64,000 bases of DNA from an uncultured Campylobacter sp. (GTDB lineage: Bacteria > Campylobacterota > Campylobacteria > Campylobacterales > Campylobacteraceae). Numbering within the stretch: position 1 is the first letter of the stretch; each line of letters opens with the position of its first letter. The translations under genes were made by a program, and so were the position numbers. Under the pieces are notes generated by a model, which was not told the origin of the DNA, made no database searches, and saw only the letters and a list, made by a program, of their open reading frames with translations. Where the stretch lies: contig CALKQT010000029.1 of the NCBI GenBank assembly GCA_937990735.1, forward strand, positions 1 to 64,000, read 5' to 3'. Of this stretch, positions 25,943 through 34,617 are shown piece after piece.

Positions 25943-26358
25943 GCCGTCAAAACATACTGGCGTCGGTTCCGACGCAACACTAAATGATCGCGTACGGCGA
26001 GCTTGAGGCTTTTGATTTGGGGCCTGCTTTGCCGGCGGGTGCGTGCTTGAGCTCGCTCGCTCGCATAGCACCCTTTAAAATACGGCCGCGCGCTAAAATT
26101 TTACGGCGTGCGGTTGAAATTTATTGAGCTGCGGTAATTAAATTTTACTGACGCACAAACTCAAAATTATAAAATTTAAATCGACCTATCAGATTGTGCC
26201 ACAAATTGAGTCGCGTTAAATTTGACAACGGAAGCTTAATCCTAAGCTCAAAGCATTAGATTTAGATCCGGCTGAATTCGCATTTGATTAAGCGAAACGA
26301 AAAGCGCAAAGTTATATCATTCCTTAGAAATTCTGCAATTTTTTCGAAAGGATGAGAT
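25943..26358. other. spacer upstream of iaaA
   Basis: No gene seen. RAATTY words cluster at 26090-26220; GAAAGGA before the iaaA ATG. Confidence 0.6.
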
Positions 26359-27399
26359 ATGAAGCACTTTTCACTCTCAAAAGCCGTTTTTATGGCGGCG
26401 AGTTTGGCCCTGCTCGGGCTAACGGTTGCGAATGCGCAGGAGAAATTTTCCCCCGTCATCGTCATTCACGGCGGCACCAGCGGGCTTGATCTAACCAAGG
26501 AGGAATTTAAAATCCGCGAGGAGCCGATGAAAAAAGCGCTTTTGGCCGGTCAAGCCGTGCTTGAGAAGGGCGGCAACGCGATGGATGCCGTAACGGCGGC
26601 CATTATGGTGCTTGAGGACGATCCGAATTTTAACGCGGGCAAGGGCGCGGTATTTACAGCCGACGGATTTAACGAGCTCGACGCCTCGATCATGGATGGC
26701 TCGACCAAAAAAGCGGGCGCGGTCGCGATGGCACGGCATATCAAAAACCCAATCTTAGGCGCCAGGCTCGTGATGGATAAGACGTGGCATACGCTAGTCG
26801 CCGGCGAGGGAGCCGACAAGCTCGCTAAAGAAAACGGCCTAGAGATGGTCGATCAGAAGTATTTTTTCACGCAGTTTAGATACGACGCGCTGCAAAAAGC
26901 CAAAGAGAAGCAAAAGCTGTTACTTGATAGCGAAAAGGCGAAAAAGACGTCGCTAAATTTACACGAGCGCCCATATCTTGGCACCGTAGGCGCGATCGCG
27001 CTGGATAAAAACGGCAACCTAGCCGCGGCGACCAGCACGGGCGGCATGACCAACAAAATGACCGGCCGCATCGGCGATAGCCCGATAATCGGCTCTGGAA
27101 CCTACGCCGACAACGACTCGGTGGCGGTTTCATGCACCGGTACGGGCGACATCTACATGCGCGTAAATGCCGCACACGAGGTCTCGGCTCTGTATAAATA
27201 CAAAACCTCCGACGTGCAAAAGGCCGCCGAAGAAGCGGTAAAAGAGGTCAAAGCGCTCGGCGGTAGCGGCGGCATCATCTCGATCGACAAGCACGGACAT
27301 ACGGGCTTTGCGTGGACGAAAGACAAGCTTGGCATGTATCACGGCGAGGCAAGGCTCGGAGCTAAACCGATCGTTTATTGGCCACTTGGCGAGAAATAA
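26359..27399 (+). CDS. iaaA: periplasmic isoaspartyl peptidase / L-asparaginase (Ntn hydrolase)
   Basis: Plant-type asparaginase that splits isoaspartyl peptides and asparagine, made as a precursor that cuts itself before a threonine. Signal peptide residues 1-26 (ending NAQ). VIVIHGGTSG opens the alpha part; GTVGAIALD holds the nucleophile Thr209; STGGMTNKMTGRIGDSPIIGSG is the conserved beta-subunit block (shown here as two adjoining motifs). 346 residues. Its 3' end is repeated, diverged, 2.6 kb downstream. A strong hairpin follows. Confidence 0.93.
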   Translation: MKHFSLSKAVFMAASLALLGLTVANAQEKFSPVIVIHGGTSGLDLTKEEFKIREEPMKKALLAGQAVLEKGGNAMDAVTAAIMVLEDDPNFNAGKGAVFTADGFNELDASIMDGSTKKAGAVAMARHIKNPILGARLVMDKTWHTLVAGEGADKLAKENGLEMVDQKYFFTQFRYDALQKAKEKQKLLLDSEKAKKTSLNLHERPYLGTVGAIALDKNGNLAAATSTGGMTNKMTGRIGDSPIIGSGTYADNDSVAVSCTGTGDIYMRVNAAHEVSALYKYKTSDVQKAAEEAVKEVKALGGSGGIISIDKHGHTGFAWTKDKLGMYHGEARLGAKPIVYWPLGEK

Positions 27400-27403
27400 G
27401 CGC

Positions 27404-27432
27404 AAATTTAGCCCCTTTACGGGGCTAAATTT
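27404..27432. terminator. strong hairpin after iaaA
   Basis: Perfect 12-bp stem AAATTTAGCCCC / GGGGCTAAATTT with a 5-nt loop (TTTAC). Works in both directions, and both arms end in an RAATTY word. Confidence 0.88.
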
Positions 27433-27603
27433 AAATCAAATAGCGAGGATAAATACGCTTTTTATAGCGCGTCTGTCTATTAAAATTTGGCGCTTTCATC
27501 AATCGAGCGTCTCGGCAAGGCAAATTTGGTCAAATTTTAATTTAGTGTCTCAGCAAAGCGCAAATTTTCTATTTAAAATTGGCTCTCTTTAACTTAGGCT
27601 CAA

Positions 27604-27662
27604 ATCAAGAAATATTAAGTTCCGCTGAGCCTTAAATTTTACCGAAATCCATATTTCTTGAT
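27604..27662. promoter_or_regulatory. 12-bp perfect inverted repeat upstream of the kinase-ligase gene
   Basis: ATCAAGAAATAT (27604-27615) and ATATTTCTTGAT (27651-27662), spacer 35 bp, ending 22 bp before the likely -10 box. Position suits an operator; it could also mark an edge of the inserted segment. Confidence 0.5.
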
Positions 27663-27684
27663 ACCAAAGCGCTCAAATTTCAGG

Positions 27685-27690
27685 TAGAAT
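27685..27690 (+). promoter_or_regulatory. -10 box for the kinase-ligase gene
   Basis: GGTAGAAT, a TAGAAT -10 with upstream G, 27 bp before the ATG. Confidence 0.45.
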
Positions 27691-27717
27691 ATCGCCACAT
27701 AAAATCAAGGCGGTAAA

Positions 27718-29211
27718 ATGAGAAAATTTATAGTCGTTCGCGGACACGCGGGCTCGGGTAAAACGACTTTCGCAAAAGAGAAAATTAAAGAATTTAAAAA
27801 CGAATATCCGCAGGCGCAAATTTATCATCTGGAAAACGATATGTTTCTAACCGATGAGGCGGGGGTTTATACTTGGTCGCCGAAGCTTTTGGAAGACGCG
27901 AAGCGCAAGGTCGCCCGCGAGATAAAGCAGGCGTATAAATTTGCCCTGGAAAACAAAGCTAAAGACGTTCTTATCGTGCTTAGCAACGTGAGTGCGCGCA
28001 CCAAAGAGCTGCTAAGCCTAAAAGAGCAAGCCGCCCAGAATGGATTTATTTTCGAGTGCTTTAGAATGCAAAATTTCTTCGCCTCCGAGCACGGCGTCGA
28101 TGAAAATACGGTAATAGCGATGTTTATCAAGGTCGCAAACAACAAAATAGAGGGCGAAATTTTGATCCCGCCCGTTAATCCTATGAGCGAAAGCGTAGCG
28201 CAAAAGATTAAAGACGCGGCGGCTCTAAACAGGCGCGATCTGCCCTTTGATGCGGCGCAAAACACCTACCTAACGAAAAAATATATCGCCGCTACGCAGG
28301 ATAAAAGGCTCTGGAGTGCGCGTCAAAGCGAGCTTTACCCAGAGCTTCGCACCTACAAATACTCAAAACGCGTCTTTTTCAAAGCCGATTGGGATAAGGC
28401 GCTACTTGAGATGCGCGGGCTCATAATGGACGATGATCTAAATATCATCGTGCGCCCGTTTAAAAAGGTCTATAACTATTCGGAATTTACCTCGCACAAA
28501 AGCCTTTATCCTATCGACATCACAGACGATACACCCGTACTTGCCGTGCGAAAGGTAAACGGCTTTTTGGGGTGTTGCACCTACGTAGATGCCCACGAAA
28601 GCGGCGCGAGCTTTAACCACCGCGTCATCTACTCTACGACGGGATCGACCGATAGTAGATTTGCGCAAATGGCGCGTGAGCACTGCTGTAAATTTGAAGA
28701 AATTTTCAAACGCTATCCAAATAAAACTTTTTTATTTGAGATCACCGACGAGAGCGACCCACACATCGTAGAAGAGGAGCTTGGCGAGACTTTTATCGGA
28801 CTCATCGACGTTAAAACCGGCGCGCAAGAGAGCGAATTTGAGCTGGATAAGATCGCCGCAAGTACTGACGGAGTGCTAAAAAGACCTTTTTATAAAGAGG
28901 GCGAGCAGTATCTAAAAACGAGCTTTGCGGAGCTAAAAAATATAGTCAAAGAGGCGAAATTCGAGGGCTTTATGGTGTATATCCCGAGCCAGGACGATTT
29001 TTGCTTTAAGATGAAAACGCCTTATTATCTCGTGAATAAATTTTTCGCTCGCAGTAAAAACGAGGCGCTTTCCGGCAAACTGGATAAAACCAAGCTCGAT
29101 GAGGAATTTCACCCTTTAGTCGATCACATCAAAGCAAACGAGCGAGAATTCAAATCCCTTGACGAGCAGGGCAAGCTAGGCTTTATAAAAGAATTTTTGG
29201 AAAAAATTTAA
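27718..29211 (+). CDS. polynucleotide kinase - RNA ligase fusion protein
   Basis: 497 residues with two nucleic-acid repair domains. The N-terminal P-loop kinase (about 1-165) has GHAGSGKTT at residues 9-17 as in 5'-OH polynucleotide kinases. The C-terminal nucleotidyltransferase resembles T4 Rnl1: EMRGLIMDD before the core, motif I KVNGFL with probable adenylated Lys279, FLFEITDES (motif III-like), EGFMVYI from Glu416 (motif IV), and FKMKTPYYL with Lys431/Lys433 (motif V). Predicted to phosphorylate and seal broken RNA, probably cleaved tRNA. It pairs with the phosphoesterase 80 bp downstream. Substrate is inferred. Confidence 0.82.
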   Translation: MRKFIVVRGHAGSGKTTFAKEKIKEFKNEYPQAQIYHLENDMFLTDEAGVYTWSPKLLEDAKRKVAREIKQAYKFALENKAKDVLIVLSNVSARTKELLSLKEQAAQNGFIFECFRMQNFFASEHGVDENTVIAMFIKVANNKIEGEILIPPVNPMSESVAQKIKDAAALNRRDLPFDAAQNTYLTKKYIAATQDKRLWSARQSELYPELRTYKYSKRVFFKADWDKALLEMRGLIMDDDLNIIVRPFKKVYNYSEFTSHKSLYPIDITDDTPVLAVRKVNGFLGCCTYVDAHESGASFNHRVIYSTTGSTDSRFAQMAREHCCKFEEIFKRYPNKTFLFEITDESDPHIVEEELGETFIGLIDVKTGAQESEFELDKIAASTDGVLKRPFYKEGEQYLKTSFAELKNIVKEAKFEGFMVYIPSQDDFCFKMKTPYYLVNKFFARSKNEALSGKLDKTKLDEEFHPLVDHIKANEREFKSLDEQGKLGFIKEFLEKI

Positions 29212-29291
29212 CGATTACCGTGCGAATATTTGGCACCGCGTAAATTTACGTAAAGCTCAAATTTGATGCGGCGATTAAAATTTAAAGGAAA

Positions 29292-29891
29292 ATGATGATA
29301 TTTTTTACCTCAGATTTGCATTTTTATCACGGCAATATTATGAAATACTGCCCTAAATTTAGGGCTTTTAACGACGTAAGCGAGATGAACGAAAAGCTAA
29401 TAGAGCTCTGGAATGCCGTAGTGGGGCCCGAGGATACGGTTTATGATCTGGGCGATTTTGCATTTTGTAATAAATTAAAGGATCTAAAAAGCGTCGCGCG
29501 TAGGCTAAACGGCTCGCATGTGCTGATTTTAGGCAACCACGATACGCTCATTAGCCAAAACAAAGAAGCGCTGCTACGCGAGCTAAAAGACGACGGAAAT
29601 CCTATCTTTAGCGATATCCTGCACTACAAGGAGCTAAATTTTGACGGCGGCGCGGGCGCGATAAAGGACGGCAAAGTGGGTATGAGTATCTGCATGTTTC
29701 ACTATCCCGTAGAGGAGCACAACCGCGCCCAGGAAGGTTCTTTTATGCTTCACGGACACTTGCACGACCGCGCTTCCAGCCTAGAGGGGCGCATACTAAA
29801 CGTAGGCTTTGACTCGCACGGCAAAATTTTAAGCTTAGACGAGATCGTGCAAATTTTAGGGCAAAGGCAAATCGCGGCAAGATATTCGTGA
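29292..29891 (+). CDS. calcineurin-like metallophosphoesterase
   Basis: 199 residues with the full two-metal phosphoesterase set: SDLHF (Asp8, His10), YDLGDFAF, LGNHD, MFHYPVEEH and GHLHDRAS. AAAGGAAAATG precedes tandem ATGs at 29292/29295. Because it follows a kinase-ligase gene, it may trim 2',3'-cyclic or 3' phosphate ends before ligation, the job of the phosphatase domain in bacterial Pnkp. Other phosphodiester substrates are equally possible from sequence alone. Confidence 0.8.
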   Translation: MMIFFTSDLHFYHGNIMKYCPKFRAFNDVSEMNEKLIELWNAVVGPEDTVYDLGDFAFCNKLKDLKSVARRLNGSHVLILGNHDTLISQNKEALLRELKDDGNPIFSDILHYKELNFDGGAGAIKDGKVGMSICMFHYPVEEHNRAQEGSFMLHGHLHDRASSLEGRILNVGFDSHGKILSLDEIVQILGQRQIAARYS

Positions 29892-29989
29892 TCCTGGCTA
29901 AACACGGATAGCCGCAGCATTGATTTAAAGCGTAGCCTGCCGCAATATCTTGCAAAAGCACCCGCATAATACGGGGATAGGCAAAGCTC

Positions 29990-30118
29990 GGCGGCATCTT
30001 TATCGATAAGCATGCACACACAGGCTTTGCGTGGACGAAAGATAAGCTCGGCATGTATCACGGCGAAGCAAGATTTGGAGCCAAACCGATCGTTTACTGG
30101 CCGCTAGGAGAGAAATGA
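29990..30118 (+). pseudogene. diverged copy of the iaaA 3' end
   Basis: Open for 42 codons to a TGA at 30116. The product (GGIFIDKHAHTGFAWTKDKL, then GMYHGEARFGAKPIVYWPLG) matches the last 40 residues of IaaA. About 15 base changes separate the two copies over the last 110 bp, nearly all silent, so this copy lived as a working gene before it was lost. Weaker similarity may extend upstream to about 29945. No start, promoter or 5' portion remains. Confidence 0.85.
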
Positions 30119-30818
30119 TAAAATTTAAGCAGGTGGTAGATAGCGCGAAGGTCGTAGGAACGCCCATCGAGAGATGATCAAATTTAGCCTCGTTTGTCTC
30201 GTTTGCTCTTTGATCCCGCGTAAATTTTAAATTTGCTACATACTTTAAAAGAGCGGATACGCGTTTAAAATAGCTGCTCCGCGCGTTTTAATAAAACTTC
30301 ACTTCAGCAGGGCAGAGCTTATCTAAATTTTAAAATTTACCCGCGCGTAGTCCACGCCAACGCACCGAGCGACAAGAATGAGAAGCCGAATAGATATTTT
30401 TATTGGGTATCAAAACTCAAAACGATGCCGCCTTTTGCACTAGCTATGAATACCGCGTGTATGAGATAGCAGGGTAAGGGCAAACTTAACGCGCTCGGCG
30501 AAATTTCGCGGAATTTTGCCGATTGTCGCGCGCGGTTTTATCTAAGCTGCTGCAAATTTTATTCGTAGCCGCCGTAATTCTGCTCGCGTCCAAATAAAAT
30601 TTCACGAAATTCCGTAGAATTTTACGCTATGTATTTTGCAAACCGGCGGGCGAAATTTTGCGAGCGCGACCGGATTGCATGCGTAAATTCCGCCGTCAAA
30701 TTACAACCTAGCGCAAATTTTTACGAACGAATCGCTAGCTAAATTTAAACCCGCGCGGTTAAGCCTAGCAAGTCCGCCTGCTAAAATTTCGTTCGCGCAG
30801 AATTTCATTTGGATAAAG
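30119..30818. other. 700-bp spacer with possible gene debris
   Basis: A 20-codon frame (30115-30177, MIKFKQVVDSAKVVGTPIER) starts on the stop of the iaaA fragment, and 30390-30475 can encode NDAAFCTSYEYRVYEIAG; both might be relics but match nothing I recognise. The rest is RAATTY-rich and non-coding. Confidence 0.5.
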
Positions 30819-31925
30819 TTAAAATTTCACCTCAAATTCCGTCCAGTCCTCGTTGCTATCGCACGAAATTTTAAGCCCGAGCTCGTCGCAGTATTTTTTG
30901 GCGATAAAAAGCCCGATGCCAAAGCCGCCGTTACGTTCGTCAAAGCGGGTGTAAAGCTCAAAAATATGCGGCAAATTTTGCCGCGCGATGCCCGCGCCGC
31001 TATTTTTGATGCGAAGCGAACGCTCGCGCAGGCTCACCTCGACGCAGCCGAGCTCGTCGCAATATTTTATCGCGTTGTCAAGCAGATTATCGATGATCTT
31101 TCGTAGCTTAAACCCATCCGCGCAAAAGGCTACCGGGCGCAGATCGGTGCTCAAGCTTATTCGCTTTTGCTCCGCAGCGATGCCGAAATATTTGATGCGG
31201 CTTTGCACCAGCTCGCCTAAATTTACCTCTCGCCCGCTGCCGCTTTTGTTTAAGCTTAGCGCGGTTAGGTCCTCAAATAGCGCGTTTATCGTATTTGCGC
31301 CCGCCTTGATATTGCCTAGATATTTTTTCGGCTCGGTATCAAAAAGCTCGATACTCATCAAAATCACGCTAAGAGGCGTCTTTATCTCGTGCGTCGTGTC
31401 GCGGATGAAGCCATTTAGAAACTCGATCTTTTCATAAAGCGGACGCAGTGAAAGGCGGATGATAAAATACGCGATCAGCAAAATAAGCGCCAAAACAAGC
31501 GCGCTTGCAGCTAAAATTTTAAGCTTCAGCTCCGCGAGCTTGCCCTCAAGCGCTTCCGTTTTGATCGCTACGTAGTACTCCGTGCCGTCCTTGGCGGTGA
31601 GATTAAACTGCTCGATCCTGCCAGATCCCTCCATATACACGCGCGGCGCGTCATCCTTCGGCTCGAAATCCCGCGCGATCTCATCGCTGCTATTCAGATC
31701 CGCCGCGTATGCCTGCATGGCGTCAAAATCGCTCTCGTTTAGGCGCCCGCCGCGAGCGAGCTTAGCCTCTAAGCCGTGTTTAAAATCCCTGATCGCAAAG
31801 GCATCGCGATCCGCGATAAAAAACTTCTCCCGCTCATAAAATATGCTGCTTACTAGCGCTAAAAACAGGACGCTAGTAAGAGTGTAGAGCAAAAAAATCG
31901 GTAAAATTTGACGCATTTTGGACAC
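30819..31925 (-). CDS. sensor histidine kinase
   Basis: Membrane two-component sensor of 368 residues. Helix near residues 8-26, a periplasmic region of about 110 residues, a second helix (about 135-155), then the H-box IRDTTHEIKTPLSVIL with the phospho-accepting His, N-box IIDNLLDNAIKY, and G-box GFGIGLFIAKKYC. GTG start with TAGGAG. Transcribed after the regulator, 9 bp apart. The signal is not evident; the DUF1104 gene lies upstream on the same strand. Confidence 0.92.
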   Translation of the reverse strand: MSKMRQILPIFLLYTLTSVLFLALVSSIFYEREKFFIADRDAFAIRDFKHGLEAKLARGGRLNESDFDAMQAYAADLNSSDEIARDFEPKDDAPRVYMEGSGRIEQFNLTAKDGTEYYVAIKTEALEGKLAELKLKILAASALVLALILLIAYFIIRLSLRPLYEKIEFLNGFIRDTTHEIKTPLSVILMSIELFDTEPKKYLGNIKAGANTINALFEDLTALSLNKSGSGREVNLGELVQSRIKYFGIAAEQKRISLSTDLRPVAFCADGFKLRKIIDNLLDNAIKYCDELGCVEVSLRERSLRIKNSGAGIARQNLPHIFELYTRFDERNGGFGIGLFIAKKYCDELGLKISCDSNEDWTEFEVKF

Positions 31926-31934
31926 GGCGCGCTC

Positions 31935-32597
31935 CTAAATATATTTGTAGCCGAGCTTGGAGGCGTTTATGATGCGATCTTTGCCTAAAATTTTTCGTAG
32001 CTCCGCGATATAAACGCGCAGGCTAAGCTCGCTCGGGCTTTCGTCGTAGTCCCACAGCGCGGCGAAAATTTCATCTTTGCTAAGGAACTTATCGCGGTTT
32101 TTCAAAAGCAGAGCAAGAAGCCTCGCCTGCTTTTGCGGCATCGGCACGAGCCTGTCTGCATGATATAGCGCGCGCTGAGCCATATCGAAGCTAAAGCTTC
32201 CGCCGATATTTTCGCGTCTGGCGGCGTTGTGGACGAAGGTGCGCTTTAGCAGATTATCCGCGCGCAGAGCCAGCTCTTTTAGCTCGAAGGGCTTTTTGAG
32301 GTAGTCGTCGCAGCCGCTTCTAAAGCCGCTTTCGACGTCTTGCAGAGTGTTTAGCGACGTCGTGAAAATACACGGTGCGCCGCGCCCGGCCTCGCGCAGC
32401 TCGCGAAGTAGCGCAAAGCCGTTGCCGCCGATGATTTTGACGTCGAAGATCCACAGATCAAAGCTCTTTTCGTATGCTAATGAAAGCGCCTCGTCGTAGC
32501 TTTTGCTGCCGCTTACCTCGTGCCCCGCGCCGCGCATGTAGGTGCACATCATGTCTAGCAGCATCCCCTCGTCCTCGACGATCAAAACTCTTGCCAT
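31935..32597 (-). CDS. OmpR-family response regulator
   Basis: 220 residues: receiver domain with VLIVEDEGML (acidic pocket), the phosphorylated Asp in LWIFDVKIIG, and KKPFE; then a winged-helix DNA-binding domain ending RVYIAELRKILGKDRI...GYKYI. AAGGAGG ribosome site. Partner of the kinase directly downstream. Confidence 0.93.
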   Translation of the reverse strand: MARVLIVEDEGMLLDMMCTYMRGAGHEVSGSKSYDEALSLAYEKSFDLWIFDVKIIGGNGFALLRELREAGRGAPCIFTTSLNTLQDVESGFRSGCDDYLKKPFELKELALRADNLLKRTFVHNAARRENIGGSFSFDMAQRALYHADRLVPMPQKQARLLALLLKNRDKFLSKDEIFAALWDYDESPSELSLRVYIAELRKILGKDRIINASKLGYKYI

Positions 32598-33026
32598 AGG
32601 CCGCCTCCTTGCATAGAATTTTTGAAATTATACCCTGTGAAATTCCACGTAAAATTTAATTGCGAAATTTCACGGCAAAATTTTATCATGGCGAAAACAG
32701 CATGTCTTGGCTCTAAGGCACGCTTCGTAAATTTAGATTACTTGCCTAGTAATTAATTTGCGCAGTGCGCTAAGCGGCGCAAGAGGCTAAAATTTTACGA
32801 TATAAAATTTACGCGCTGCGGAATTTTAAAATTTACAGGTAAAACGCCGGGCTTTAAAATTCCGCCGCTACGAAATTTTAAAATTTCACATCCTAAAATT
32901 TCGCCACGCAGGATTTCAAAACCTCGCCTGCGCCGATAAAATTTTGCGAAATTTCATCGGCGCTATGCTGCATAAGCTCCAAAGCTAAATTTTAAAATTT
33001 CTACGCCGCGATTTGATAAAGTAAAA
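32598..33026. other. RAATTY-saturated spacer
   Basis: No gene. I count 18 RAATTY words in 32629-33029, against about 0.4 expected at equal base frequencies. Confidence 0.7.
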
Positions 33027-33049
33027 TTCCGCGCAAATGCTGCGCGGAA
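33027..33049 (-). terminator. hairpin after the DUF1104 gene
   Basis: Arms TTCCGCGC / GCGCGGAA, 7-nt loop; read on the minus strand it is followed by TTTTAC, a good intrinsic terminator 22 bp after the stop. Confidence 0.75.
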
Positions 33050-33070
33050 CTAAATAGCTTGCGTGGGCGG

Positions 33071-33604
33071 CTATTGCTGCGTCATAGGGCACACAGCAGC
33101 GTCAGCGTTTTGATTGCACGGCATCCCGTCCCTCGGCGGCATTGCTCGCCCCGCGCCTCCGCCCATTCCTTCAGGCGGCATATGACCGCACTCTCCTGGA
33201 GCTGCCTGCGATCTGTGCGGACCAAACCCGTGAGCGGGCCTTTTAAATTTGCCGAAATTGCCGCGGTCTTTAAGCTCGATATCCAGCCTATCCGCCTGCT
33301 CGACGCTTAGCTTGCCCGCCTGGGCGTTATAGTTTTTTCTAAACTCGTCTAGGAATTTCTCGCGATCCTCGACGCTCATAGCGTCCAGTTTCTTTTTAAA
33401 CTCCGTCTTAAATCCGCGCTTGAGATCCCTTGCCTGCGCCCTTAGCTCGCCCGCACGCTTGTCGATCTCAAACGCCGCTTCGCTTAAGCTCTTGGCGTCG
33501 GCACCGGCGATCGAGGCATTGATCTGCTCGGGAGTGCTATTTTGAAAATCTGCGGCGAACAGCACGCCCGCAACTAAAACGCTTGCTAAAATAATCTTTT
33601 TCAT
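33071..33604 (-). CDS. periplasmic DUF1104-like protein
   Basis: 177 residues with a signal peptide (MKKIILASVLVAGVLFAAD). The middle (TPEQINASIAGADAKSLSEA, AFEIDKRAGELRAQARDLKR) is helical and resembles the DUF1104 family common in Campylobacter. The C-terminal about 50 residues are Gly/Pro/Met/His-rich with three Cys, which could bind metal. Strong AAAGGAGAG ribosome site, own hairpin terminator. It may be a target of the adjacent two-component system; that is a guess from position. Confidence 0.72.
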   Translation of the reverse strand: MKKIILASVLVAGVLFAADFQNSTPEQINASIAGADAKSLSEAAFEIDKRAGELRAQARDLKRGFKTEFKKKLDAMSVEDREKFLDEFRKNYNAQAGKLSVEQADRLDIELKDRGNFGKFKRPAHGFGPHRSQAAPGECGHMPPEGMGGGAGRAMPPRDGMPCNQNADAAVCPMTQQ

Positions 33605-33973
33605 TCTCTCTCCTTTGTGAAAGTTGGCATAATTGTAGGAAAAAGTCGTGAAGAAAAAGTTAAGTGAAGCAGCCGCGCCGCCAAAATAGCTCGGCGTCGT
33701 AAATTTAAAGCTTTGATTTAAATTTAGAAAATTTTACGCTGCTGCGACAAAAACAGGGCGGAAGCGCAATGCGCGCAAACAAGGCTAAATTTTAAAATTT
33801 TAAGCGGAAAGCAAGAGGTGCGCAGCGCATAAATTTAGCATAAATTTTGCGCTACATAGGTTGTATTAAAGCCCGCCGCGTTTAAATTTAACGACAAAGC
33901 GGGCGTGTCTCGGCGCTGCGGACGGCAAAATTTCGTCGCGTAAATTTAACCGCAGGGCGAGTAAATTTATAAA
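33605..33973. other. spacer between sodC and the DUF1104 gene
   Basis: No gene seen; RAATTY words throughout (for example 33700-33850). Confidence 0.6.
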
Positions 33974-34000
33974 TTGCGGATGATTAAATTTCATCCGCAA
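33974..34000 (-). terminator. hairpin after sodC
   Basis: TTGCGGATGA-ttaaatt-TCATCCGCAA, ten perfect pairs, seven bases from the sodC stop; read on the minus strand it is followed by TTTATAAATTT. Confidence 0.8.
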
Positions 34001-34006
34001 CGAAGC

Positions 34007-34552
34007 CTATTTTATAACGCCGCAGACCATTCTAGCGCCGCCGCCGCCGAGTGGCTTCGGATGATCGCTGTGGTTATCGCCGCCTACGTGAACCATCAGC
34101 GAGTGCCCCTTTAGCTCATCTAAGCTCTTGATTTTCGGAGCTAGCACCGGATAGACAGCATTGCCCTCAGCATCCACGAAAAGTGCAGGCAGATCGCCCT
34201 TGTGGCCGCTATCGTCCCAAGCAAACGAGTGCTTTTTGGTATCGCTCGGATCCCAGTGGCCTCCAGCTTTCATGCCTAAGCCCTTCTCGGTAGCGCCGCA
34301 GTCGGCGTTTTGATGTACGTGAAAGCCGTGCACGCCGCTAGTAAGACCCTTTAAATTCGGGAAAAACGCCACGCCGTAGTTCGTCTCGACCGCTACGACC
34401 TCGCCTACGTTCATATTGCCCTTCTCGCCTAGCTGCTCCATCGCGATGACGAGGTGCTTACTCGCCTTCGGGTCAAAAGCGTGCATATCGCCGTGCTCGT
34501 GAGCGACTAAAGCGCTTGCGACTAAAATTGATGAAATTAGAAATTTCTTCAT
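34007..34552 (-). CDS. sodC: periplasmic Cu/Zn superoxide dismutase
   Basis: Removes superoxide outside the cytoplasm. I start at the ATG at 34552 (AAAGGA upstream; signal peptide MKKFLISSILVASALVAHE), not 14 codons earlier. Copper-site region HGFHVHQNADC, zinc loop GGHWDPSDTKKHSF, and GDNHSDHPKPLGGGGARMVCG with the conserved disulphide Cys and Arg. 181 residues. Confidence 0.95.
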   Translation of the reverse strand: MKKFLISSILVASALVAHEHGDMHAFDPKASKHLVIAMEQLGEKGNMNVGEVVAVETNYGVAFFPNLKGLTSGVHGFHVHQNADCGATEKGLGMKAGGHWDPSDTKKHSFAWDDSGHKGDLPALFVDAEGNAVYPVLAPKIKSLDELKGHSLMVHVGGDNHSDHPKPLGGGGARMVCGVIK

Positions 34553-34617
34553 GATAAATCCTTTAAAGTGAAATGCGAGTGCAATTTTATCCAAAAATAC
34601 TTAAAAAATAATTTTTC

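Noticed and set aside
33059..33310. 83-codon plus-strand frame opposite the DUF1104 gene
   Set aside because: Antisense of the Gly/Pro/His-rich tail; the minus-strand gene has a signal peptide, ribosome site and terminator.
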